Positions 48,338-58,307 of a stretch of 64,000 nt of DNA are shown in pieces. Under the pieces are notes generated by a model, which had not been told where the DNA came from, did not search any database, and saw only the letters and a list, made by a program, of their open reading frames with translations. This stretch comes from Balamuthia mandrillaris. Taxonomy: Eukaryota > Discosea > Longamoebia > Balamuthiidae. The position numbers and the translations under genes were made by a program. Within the stretch, counting starts at the first letter, position 1, and each line of letters starts with the position of its first letter. The stretch lies in the NCBI GenBank assembly GCA_031835245.1, contig JAVKOQ010000050.1:192066-256065 (forward strand), written 5' to 3'.

Positions 48338-49167
48338 TTACGTCCTTTGCTTCTTCTTAGGGGAGCGGGATTCCTTGTGACGGTCATGGCCGTTATGTGA
48401 TGGTTGTTGAGGATGGTTGCTTTTGCTGACGGCGGCTGTTGTCGGCGCTAAAGAAGGGGAAGAAGGACGGCCCTTCCCTGGCTTTTTGCTGCTATTATTT
48501 TTTGCAAGGGCTTTGCGCTTGGTGGACGCACCGCTTTGTGGCTGATCACCTTGTTCGTTCTGGTCGCTGGGCCGAGTCTTCTCAGTGGAACTGGGTGCAC
48601 GAAGGGAGTGTCGTATGAACCTCTCAGCAGCCTCTTGGTTTAACCGGAGGTTGGGTTTGTAGTCCTCGTTGGTGGACTGGTCAACTGTTAGCCCACTGGC
48701 CAGCCGCTTGACCTTCTGGATGTAGCTCTTCACTCTGTCCTGGTGGAAAGGGGATACCCCCGAGTGTGAAAAAAACAAACACAAGAGGAGGGCAAACAAA
48801 AACAAAAACAAAAAAGAAAAGGGTTTTTGCTGAGCAAATGCCTGCCTCTTACCAATTCAGCTTTGACAGGGTGACCTTGTGGGCTCACCCCCTGAGTTTT
48901 TAAATAGACTGGTTGCAGGAGGTGGTGGTTAGTACGCAAGCGCGGAGCCAACAAAATAAAGGGGGCAGGTGCCCTACCATAGTACAGCGAGTTGAGGGTA
49001 TAGCTGAGCATGACGTGCAGCTTGGCCCTTTCAACTTCGGAGAGACCAGCGTGGACGTCCTCTTGCGTGGCTCTAAGAAACGAACCCACCAATTCCTGCA
49101 ATGTTTGTACAGTTTGCTCCAGCGCCTCAACCGTAGAGTACACTTCCAACGGAACCTCGTCTGCCAT
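48338..49167 (-). CDS. C1D/Rrp47/Lrp1 nuclear exosome cofactor
   Basis: Sas10/Utp3/C1D-family protein that partners Rrp6 at the nuclear exosome in rRNA and snoRNA maturation. Exons: 49167-48978, 48908-48853 and 48739-48338; 215 residues. The N-terminal helical domain begins MADEVPLEVYSTVEALEQ. The family core is LNSLYYVYLKTQGVSPQGHP followed by VKAEL and RVKSYIQKVKRL. The conserved NQEAAERFIRHSL helix leads into a Lys/Ser/Pro-rich basic tail (RSPKKKQRT). Both junctions fall in the conserved core and restore it, confirming the splicing. The 5' flank carries the Fanzor remnant. Confidence 0.92.
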
Positions 49168-49344
49168 TCTGCCGAATATAGCTGCTTTGAGGTGCTTAGT
49201 TTCTTCCTTCGTTTTCTTTTCTCCCTGTCGACAATAAATTTACTCACGGGGCGCTTGATCTTTCTTGACAACGGTGCCGGCACCCAAGCAACCTTACCGC
49301 CTACCGCCCCCCGCCCCCTCAGAGAGGAGGAGGAGGTGGTGGTA

Positions 49345-49959
49345 AGTGCTTGCAACGTGAAAAAGCGGATCAAGATGTTTCGGGCGGCGTTGGCACTCGA
49401 TCGGCCTATTGGTAGCCACACTCGGGTTGAGGGCACCGAAAGGTCTTGTTTCCCCCCAACCGGTGGTGGACTTGGCCGCACTTGCCGCAGGTCTTGGAGG
49501 TGCATTCCTCATCGCAGAGGCAGACCGTACAGGACGGAAATTGCTTGGCCTTGTTGAGGAGCCTCTGCCTGAAGCGATAGTGAACCAGGTGAGCATGGCT
49601 CTGGCCGTTCGCGAGCCAATGCGGCGGTGGCCTCGCCGCACCATCTGCTGGCTCCTGAACTCTGGCAGAAGGATGAGGGAGAAGTTCCTGACCAACCAAG
49701 ACACAAGCTTCTTGTGGAGGTCCTCCACCAGGTTGCGGATCCTCTGGCGAAGCTGAGCAGCGGCCCTTCGGAGACGGCGCCGTTGCCTGTGGTTGCCCTT
49801 GGTGCCCTTACTCTGCATGCGATCCAGGCGGCGGCACAGCTTGCCTATCTCGTTGATGTCCGCTTTGCCCCACTCGGTGACCTCCCCGCAGCCGTTGTAG
49901 GTGGTCATGAATGTGCGCACTCCTGGATCCAAAGCGATGATGCCTGCCTCTCTCCTTCG
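49345..49959 (-). pseudogene. Fanzor (eukaryotic TnpB-like RNA-guided nuclease) remnant
   Basis: C-terminal RuvC half of a Fanzor/OrfB-type nuclease, decayed. Reading minus: RuvC-I GIIALDPGVRTFMTTY (catalytic Asp in the codon at about 49929), the Arg/Lys-rich helix hairpin, and RuvC-II LILLPEFRSQQMVRR (Glu at 49662-49660). Then come HYRFRQRLL, the zinc finger with ECTSKTCGKCG and FRCPQPECGYQ, and RuvC-III with the ANAARNILIRFF signature. These pieces lie in order and contiguously but in three frames. One frame change is near 49585, one near 49395 (beside the third catalytic Asp), and a TAG at 49408-49406. The region upstream of RuvC-I is missing: an in-frame stop precedes it. No splice pattern fixes this. 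It sits between the divergent C1D and PARN promoters. Functional nuclease is ruled out unless the sequence is wrong. Confidence 0.9.
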
Positions 49960-50301
49960 GTGCTTAAACTATTGGACTATTTTTTTCTAACCCTTCTTTT
50001 CTTTCTTTACACCATTCAAGGAAGCATCATTCCTACATTTATTTAACTACATTAGGATATGAGTGGCAATCCTCCTCCCCGCCACCTTGCCCTCACAGAC
50101 GTGGGAGAAGGAAGGGTTGTTTTGGCGGGAATCATGCTCATTGGCCCAAAAGACTAATTCGTGGTTTCTTTTTTTTGTGTCCTTAGATCTTATGATCTTG
50201 GCGCCGCCTGGATCCAGCACTTCACTGTCAAGTGTGAGAAGAGAGAAAGACCGAGAAGAAAGAAGCAGAGTACTGGTCCCCCCCCCCCCGTCCGCTGAAA
50301 G
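49960..50301. promoter_or_regulatory. Upstream region of PARN
   Basis: About 340 bp upstream of the PARN start, with a C-run at 50278-50289 immediately before the 5' end of the gene. No exon supported. Confidence 0.45.
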
Positions 50302-52759
50302 ATGGAAATCACCAAAGAGAACCTCCAGGCGCAACTTCCGTCCTTGGAAGAGGCGATAGAGCGCTGCGAGTTTTTGAGTTTTGACGGTGAAATGACGGGA
50401 ATCACGCTGGACTACAAAGAGGAACGCCTCCATGCATTGGACACAGTGGAGCAACGATATCAAAAGTTGTGTGCCTCTGCGCAAAACTTCCTCACAATAC
50501 AGTGGGGTCTTTGTGCGTTCATACCAGAGGGGGATGGGTAGGTAACACAGTTAAAAACTGGAACAACAACCAAACGGAGACTAAAGCTAGCTTCTTCCCA
50601 AAAGGTACAAAGCAGAGCCTTTTAACTTTTATCTTTTCCCAAAACCATTTCGCAAGGGAGCGGAGCAATATTTTCTGTCTCAAGTCTCTTCTATTCACTT
50701 TTTAGCCTCAAATGGCTTTGACTTTAACAAGCTGATATACCACGGTAAGCCCCTTGAAGAGACTTATCTTTGTTGCTTCCCAAGGTCACTCAAACAGTAA
50801 TACTTCTTCTTTGTTCCCTTGACAAGGTATCCCTTGGCTAACACGCGAGGAAGAAGAACGACAACGACCAAAACAGGAGCCCACTTCACCATTGCCTCCT
50901 AGTGATATTGTTTTAAACGAGAAAGATAAAGAGTTCCTGAAGCCAATTCATACTATGATAGAGGAATGGTTGCAATCCTCAACAGAGCAAGCTCTCCAGC
51001 TTGCTCCTTGCAACTCCTATCAACGGCGTTTGCTCTACCAAGAAATAGGAAAGCGGTAAAAGAAGTCGTCTATTCTGTTTCAGTTTCTGTTTACAAACCC
51101 GTTCTTCACTTAAAGCTTCGCTGACTTGTTACTACATTTTAATTTTGCCTCTGTCAGCTATAATAACCGTTTGCATGTGGAGGCTCACAGTGTTGAAAAC
51201 ACTCACCTTCGTAGCGTGAGTATCAGTCGCATGACGGAGGAAGAGAAAAGCCAACGGCAAAGGGAACAACTACAGCACTCAATGGTTTGTTTAGCCACAT
51301 GAAATCTATTCCTCTGCCTTAACCGTCATTCTCACAACTTGAAGGATGAGCTAGAGGAAGCAATTGGCTTTCGCAAAGTCTTGGAGATGCTCATCAGGCA
51401 TCACAAACCTCTTGTTGGGTATTTCTTCCTTATTGTTCCCTTCCCCAACGTTTTGTTTCTTGCTTTTGGTTTTTCCTGTATTGAATAGTTTTCTTTGCCA
51501 CTATGGAACAGGCATAATATGCTTCTTGATCTACTTCACCTCTTTTCCTTTATTTATCAACTGCCTTCAACTGTGTTTGATTTCAAGGCGAAGGCTACTG
51601 AGCTCTTTCCTTGGTATGTGCACATTCTACGAAGGGACACTAGGTCGTTTTTTTGTAGTTATTAATTGTTTCTCATGAAATATTTTTGACAGCATTCTGG
51701 ATACTAAGTACCTAGCTACTGCTTCTAACCATTTTAAAGTAAGAAGCACAGCCCCTTAAACCCTTAAATTCTGAAGCCTTCAGAATAATTCAATTTTTGT
51801 AATACATAGGATTTATTGCCTTCCACCTCATTGGAAGATTTATATCGAACCTTCAATAGTCTAGAGTATCAGTCCAAACCGACTGTTGAATTATCGGATA
51901 GGTGTGCTGAATTTAATACCTACAGCATTGACACATCTCGATTCCATGAAGCAGGCTTTGATGCCTTTATCACAGGATTATCTTATATTAGAATGCTGCA
52001 TAAAATAGGTAGACAGTTAATAATCCTTTTTTTTTGGTACTCATTAACATGAATGGATCAATAGCATTGGAAGAGAATTGGCAAAGTCCTTTTACTCCAG
52101 CTTCTGGTAGGGTTTAAGTATTGTCCATATCACTTCAATATTAACTCACCATTTCAATTTATAACATTGCAGGGTTATTAGATCAGTATGTCAACAAATT
52201 ATATTTAATGCGTTCTGATATCCCATATTTTCAGATGAATGGTCTTCAAGGTAACATTATTTTATTTTTCACCAATTTAGCTTTCTTTTCACATCAATCC
52301 ACAGAACCACCAGATAGATCCAATGTTTTTTATGTTTTTGGCTTTGATAGTGCATTACAGACAACAGACATTGTGAGACACTTTGAGGACTTCAGCAGAG
52401 TATTTGTTACCTGGCTGGATAGCACATCCTTATTAGTTGCTTTAGAAGATAAAGAACAAAGCCAGCAGGTTATACCACATTTTCAGACCCTTCCCAGTCC
52501 TCCTTTTCATATTCTTGATTATGACACCTATCAACACATGTTTGCTCAGCATTCTGCTAGCCACTCCTCTTTCATGTCTATAACTAATGAAGTGAAACAG
52601 CATTTAAACTACAAAAGAAAAAGAAACACATTGTCTACAAATGAAAAAACAGAATTTGCACAGCCAATAAGGAAAAAAGTAACTTCAAACATTAATGAAG
52701 AAAAGGAAGAAGGAGAAATTGTTGAAGAACAACAACATAATGATGTTAAAGAAAAATAA
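50302..52759 (+). CDS. PARN: Poly(A)-specific ribonuclease PARN
   Basis: DEDD-family 3' exonuclease that trims poly(A) tails of mRNAs and maturing ncRNAs. Eleven exons: 50302-50537, 50605-50744, 50827-51055, 51158-51284, 51345-51418, 51512-51613, 51693-51738, 51810-52008, 52065-52106, 52173-52250 and 52305-52759; 575 residues. Catalytic residues are visible: D and E of FLSFDGEMTG near residues 27-31, D in GHNMLLDLLH, and H/D in FHEAGFDAFITG. Other landmarks are FNFYLFPKPF, NGFDFNKL and GIPWLTREEE. The C-terminus holds an RRM-like piece (SNVFYVFGFD) and a basic/acidic tail. All phases match. Base composition changes along the gene: early exons are GC-balanced, exons from about 51.7 kb on are strongly AT-rich. 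Confidence 0.95.
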
Positions 52760-52968
52760 ACAAAATACCTTTAATATTCAGTCTCAATACCTATCTTTTT
52801 CTTTCTTCTTTTCTATTTTTTACATCACTTCAAAAGATTGATGGAATATAAAAAATAGTTTTGAATACAACATGGTCTAAACTTATAATATTTTAAAAAA
52901 ATGATTTATAATAATTAAAAAACCTATAAATAAAATAAAAAATAACCCTAATTAACTTTACTTTTTTC

Positions 52969-53080
52969 TATTACCGTGCACAATCAAGTTTTTCCAAATT
53001 TCTGGGTTTATCCGTATTTTCTCACACAGAACAAGTGGGAAAAAAAGTATTTTGGAAAAACTTGAAAGTGCTGGGTAATA
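52969..53080. mobile_element. Short hairpin / MITE-like inverted repeat
   Basis: Two arms of about 31 bp (52969-53000 and 53050-53080) are inverted copies: TATTACC...TCAAGTTTTTCCAAA against its reverse complement, roughly 85% matched, with about 50 nt between. Ends read TATTACC/GGTAATA. No coding capacity. It could be a MITE or simply a foldback. Confidence 0.55.
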
Positions 53081-53974
53081 TTCCTTAAACTCTATTTTTT
53101 ATTTATTTTATAATATACTACTTTATTATAAGGGAAAAAAAACAAATATATTTTATAATTAATTACTTTTTTTAAGGGAGCATACTTGTTTTTGTCCCAT
53201 AATTCGAGGGTATTTTGTTTTGCCCTCTTTCTGCACAAAAAAAGCATTACATCAAAAAAAAAAAAAAAAACAAAAAACAAAAAACAAAGAACCTCTTCAA
53301 AACAAAAAAGGGTGTTCCTTTTTGGAAATTATTTTTGATAAATAATGAATAAACATTTTTCTATTGAATATAAAACATTTGAAATTAATTTTGTTCATAG
53401 TTATTGACAATCAAATATCTGTAATGGAAATAAAAAAATGAAAAAATTAAGGAAAAAAAAAACAGAAAAAAGAAACTATTATACTTGAGTAGAAATAGTA
53501 AATTCTAGCAAAGTTAAAAAAACGTTTATGAAGCTTGATCTAATAGAAAAACAAAAAAGTGACCAAACCAAAGTGTATTTTAAATGAAAAAAAGAAAACA
53601 ATAAAGAATCTTTAGTGTTGCTTAAAAAACACTTTATAGCTTTATGAAGTTGGTAACAGGTTAGATCAACCAGGTATTATCCCTTTTGATAACATTTGTG
53701 TATACATAACACTGAGTTGGGCCAAAATACCTGTTTTTATAACATTGCCTAGAAAGCAATTTGTAAAACCTTCAAATATAATACTACCAGTGTAGTTCTT
53801 TACAAAAGCAGTTTTTCACTGGGATGTTGGCCAGAATCAGAAGTCCTGGTCTGTGTTGTACTAGCTGATAGGACAAGGACCTGTCCTGAGAGAGCAAAAG
53901 GCCTGAGTCTCCAAGGGCCTTGCTAACAGGAAGGAGAGGGTAGGAAGAGGCTAGTCAAGGCCTTGTTGATAGCT

Positions 53975-54027
53975 ACCAGGAGATAAGCAGTGACTTACAT
54001 TTTTTTTAAGTGCAGTGATCTCCTGGT
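53975..54027. repeat. Inverted repeat ACCAGGAGAT...ATCTCCTGGT
   Basis: Perfect 10-bp arms (53975-53984, 54018-54027) with further imperfect pairing (AGCAGTGACTTA against TAAGTGCAGTGA) inside. Confidence 0.6.
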
Positions 54028-55459
54028 CATGGACAGGGAAAACTAGTAAATGCCTGAGATGTGGAAAAGAATATGGCAAGAGCACAAAAACGAGAGAAAG
54101 AGAGAGAGAGAGAAAGAAAAAAGAGAAAGAGAAGAGAAGAGAGAATAAGAGAGAAAAGAAAGAGAAAATAACACAAACTATAAAAAGAATGAGGAGTGCT
54201 GGTTCTATCATCAGCGCCATAGCCATGAAGCCACTGATGAATGTCATCAGGAAAAAATAAAGGATTGGCAGGTCGCTACATGCTTCCATTGATAAGTGGG
54301 CCTGTTGGATTTTTGTTGACATAAGCAAAAGAAAAAAACATGCTTCAGTTGTCTGCTGTCCACTGCAAATTTCAAGTTAGTGAGGTGATCTTTTTCTGCA
54401 AGCTATATATGTGCACTTTCGTTTATCTTCAAGCTGCACACATGTGTGCACTTCTAATACTTTTTTTTTTCATCAGTCTGTACATATGTGCTCATGTTGA
54501 TCATTGTCTTTTCCCATCTTTTTGTTTTTCTTCTTTCTTCTAATAAATCATTTTCTTTCAATCTGTACCTACAAAGAGAGATGATTAAGCAACCATTCTA
54601 CACCATTATATAGTCTCTTTTATCACTATCATCAACTATGATGATAGTTTTTCTGTGTAGGTCTTTGCTTGCTTACTGGCCAAGTAGTAGTAGTAATAAG
54701 AAGTTTATTTGCTCTAAGAGCAACACCTGTCTATATAAAAAGTAAGCATTGTACATACATAGTACTGGCCAAGTATTTTTTTGTAATCCTTTCAAAAATT
54801 TTTCTTTATATGGCTGAGATCATGCACCACCTTCACTGAACTAAGCCTTGGATCTTCTTGTTGTTGGGAGATGTTAGAAAGGGAATAGGACCAAGAAAAA
54901 AGACAACAGAGTGATGAGAGCCCAATGTAATTTAATGCATAAAAAGAAAAAAGTGTGTGAGTGTGTGTATATTTGTCCTCTTGTTTTGTGAACTGCAACC
55001 TTAGTGAGGAAAATGAAAGAAGAACCCAATTTATAGTTAGGAAGGGAACCTTAAGAGCCAGAGATTGAGGGTTCGTCAGTAAAATTGCCAATTCTCAATT
55101 TCTGAACTTGAAGAAACTTCACAGGAAATGACCAGGAACAACAAGTTGATCTTTGGTGTCAAAAAGATTAATTAACAGAGTGATATCAGTTGTCAGCAGA
55201 AAAAGATCAAGGAGAAAGAAGGAAGAAGGGAGGAGAAAAGAGTTGATTATGTTGGCAGTTGCCCACAGAGATATAAACCCTGCAAATCAAGAAAGGATGG
55301 CATGTAGGTGACTCTTCCTTTTGTTTATTTTCCCCTTCTCTTTGTTTAAAAGCTCATTCAACACCTTTCACTTGTAAACAAAAAACAATTAGGAAGGCAT
55401 TGAGGATAAGTGAGTAAGAAATTTTCCTCTTTTCTTGCAACATATTCAAAGCACACACT

Positions 55460-57071
55460 TTGGTTCACCCAAAGATGACTGTAACATGTTTGACAAAGAT
55501 CTGTGTGTTAAGCTTCCTCTCAACATTGCTCAAGATTGCTGAAGGCATCCACAATACACTCCAACACAACCAGCAAGTGCCTCATGGTCCCAGCAGTACT
55601 CTTCCAGAGAGTGTTATCTACCTTAATGCTGGTGATGCTAAACCTGTTTTTCATAAGCAATATACCATTCCTCACGTGTATCATAGCCCTCTCTTCACTG
55701 TTCGCTCCTTTAGCAACTGAATTTCACTGTAGACATGGAGTTGTCAACCAAAGCAAAATCACATCCCTTCTTTCTCTGAACAAAAACGCCTCCTGCAGCT
55801 GTTTCACACAAAAGGACATCATGGAGCAGAAACCTTGTTCATCAAGATCTGAAATAAAGGCTATTATGGCCTACTTTCCATGCTGACTGTTCTCACACTT
55901 GCCTGCAACAACTGCCTTAAGCATAACATTACCAAACACAGCTTTCATCCCCTGAAAACTATCCATGCTACTTACTCCTTCATCACAACATCACCATCAA
56001 TCTGTTTGGCCCACTTCCCACTTCCTCCAAAGGCTTCAACTATGTTCTGATTACCACAGACATTGCTACCTGGTTCACTTTTCTCTTCCCAGTCCACGTC
56101 AAGACTTCCAAAGATGTGACCTCTACTTTCTATCACTTTGTCTCTGATTTTGGTCTTCCTAAGATCCTTCAGTAAGACAATGAGCACTGAGTTTGTCAAC
56201 ACAGTCATCAAAGCTCTTGACCCACTCTCTGGCTTTGAGCACCAATTCATCTTGGCCTATCATCCTGAAGCTGACAGAGCTGCAAAAAGCCACGGTAAGC
56301 TGGCCTGCAACACTCTTGATATACATTGTGAACAAAATTGCAAACTGCCTCAAGTATTTTATGCTCAACAGTGGTCTTAGCTCAAAGGCAACAACACACC
56401 AAGCCTGAAAAGGTCAAAGAAGGCAAAAAGAGCCTCTTTTTTGACAGTACACCTCATGTAACAGACACCCCCTACTGTGTAGCTGGTCTATCATTTATAG
56501 AGCACCCATTACTTCTCCAGACTCTGTTTTCCTCTAAGATTCCAACTGGTCTACTTGCTCACAACCCTGAATGTGATGGCCACCTGGAATCCTTTTGTTG
56601 GCAACTGGAGAACAACTAGCATTCCAACTTGTGGAATATGGCCCTAGCAAAGTACACACATGTAAAACTACTTCCAGTGGAACAATATAGTTGTACCTTG
56701 CTATGGTATCAGGCCAGAGATTTCTACACCGCCCACTTCAGCAGTAATGCAGAACTTCAGACTTGTCTCTATGACGACTTCTTCAAGCTGAATGTTCTTA
56801 TTTCACAACAAAGCAAAGTGTTATTACAATAAACTAAACAGTGAATTCATTGTTGTTAACCATTGTAATGATAAGTGTTGGTGATTTTTACCATAATGCT
56901 CCTTCTCTTAACACTATTATCAGACTTGCCAACAAGACATTGGAGGAAGAAGCAAAGAAATACCTTGATTCCTCAGATGAGGAGCTTGTCTTAGGCAGTG
57001 ATGGAGTATGGAGTCAACAAAGAAATGCCAGCTTGATTGGCTGCAAGAGATGGACTTACTCTCCTAAGTGA
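55460..57071 (+). mobile_element. Degraded Ty3/gypsy-type retrotransposon pol remnant
   Basis: Fragments of pol in order. First is NAGDAKPVFHKQYTIP (from about 55625), the segment that leads into reverse transcriptase. Next is an integrase H2C2 zinc finger: H at 55805, H at 55817, Cys codons at 55904 and 55913, with GYYGLLSM between them and a TGA at 55850. The integrase core comes last: NLFGPLPTSSKGFNYVLITT, FGLPKILQ then TAA before DNE, and LAYHPEADRAAKSHGKL. The RT and RNase H that should lie between the first and second fragments are gone, so the element has an internal deletion. The first catalytic Asp appears as Asn. Several stops are present. No long terminal repeats could be recognised, so the limits are approximate. 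Confidence 0.8.
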
Positions 57072-58307
57072 CAATGTTTGTCTATGACCAAGACTCCTCA
57101 GTGCTAAAAATACTGCAAGGTCTATTCATACATAAAAGCAAATAATAAAATGGTGTATACAGCTTTTATAAAGTCAGTGAAAGTTGAAGAAGCCAACACA
57201 GCTGCCAAAGAAGATGATAGAGGTTTGTAGGGAAAAGCTCTCATTGTTAGAAACAAAAAGTTCCATATAAGAGCTAGGAAGAGCAGAAGATTTCTTGTGA
57301 AAAGAACATAGCTTCTTGTGTCATCAACCAGAAGAATGTTAGAAAGGGTGAATAACATAAACAGACAGGGTCAAAACGTATTATTCAAAGAGGGAACAAG
57401 GAACAAATGGTGTCAAGAGAGAAAGGTGGGATATGAATGAAACAAAACTAATTAACTAAAAGAAAGAAAAAAGGAAGCAACAGAATAAAAGAAAGAAGTC
57501 TGGCCAATACTTTTGGAACCTGTTGACTGACATAGCAAAAGTCAACTTATTTTAGCTATTCATTAAAAACATATATCCATAAATTTAAATGTCTATTTCT
57601 TAATCTTGGTCATTTATAAAGACATACTGCAAAATTTTATGTTGGATTTTTTGTGTTGCTAAAGACATAATTCACTAATGTCTAGAAAACAAAAAAGGAG
57701 ATTCTCCTTTTAGAAAGTTGAAAAGGCAAAAGATATTTTTTTTTCTCTGAATTTTATTATTTTTATAAAAAGCAAAATCATTTAACCAAAAAGAACAAAT
57801 AATTAATTATTATTATCTTTTTAACCAAAGTTAATTTGCTCACACACTGGGCTCTCATGATTCTCCATTATGACTTCAAAGTTTTCCACTAGCCTGGAAT
57901 TCACCATATCCTAAAGGACTCCCTTTCACAGTGTACCCACTTAACAAATATTAACAAATCTTGGAGCAACTTCACTTCAGCCAAAACAAAGGTGCTGAAA
58001 GCCTTCTTCATAAAGTTCTCAAGGAAGGTTACAGTTAACTTGTGGAAGATTTCTTCCCTGGATTTGTTTTAACCACTAGTTCATCTTTTCAGATTACCTA
58101 TGAGCCAACATAATTTTTTTTTCAAATTTTATTAATAAGGAAAATCATAAATTATTTTTTATATGAATGGAATAGTATTTTATAATATTAAAGAAAACAT
58201 TTTTATTATTGTTATTTGAAAGTTGATATTTCAAAAACAGAATTTAATTGTCTAATTTGTCTTTTCCTTTATCTTTTTTTGATTTAGTTGATTGAGAAGA
58301 TGTGTTG
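57072..58307. other. AT-rich gene-free stretch
   Basis: About 1.2 kb, strongly AT-rich, no protein-like frame. May include decayed ends of the retroelement. Confidence 0.55.

Larger units (their letters stand above)
52760..55459. other. AT-rich gene-free stretch
   Basis: About 2.7 kb of AT-rich sequence with many A/T runs. It holds a hairpin element (52969-53080) and a second inverted repeat (53975-54027) in a slightly GC-richer patch (53830-54000). It also has a GA-rich run (54090-54170) and a TG repeat (54954-54970). No reading frame has protein-like content. No tRNA or rRNA seen. Confidence 0.6.

Noticed and set aside
48900-49345. Extension of the Fanzor frame into the C1D gene
   Set aside because: After RuvC-III the frame simply stays open over the C1D 5' region and then overlaps C1D coding sequence on a different frame; no family features.
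49575-49600. A small intron to rescue the first Fanzor frame change
   Set aside because: The only GT...AG there spans about 20 nt and would remove the conserved HYRFRQ segment.
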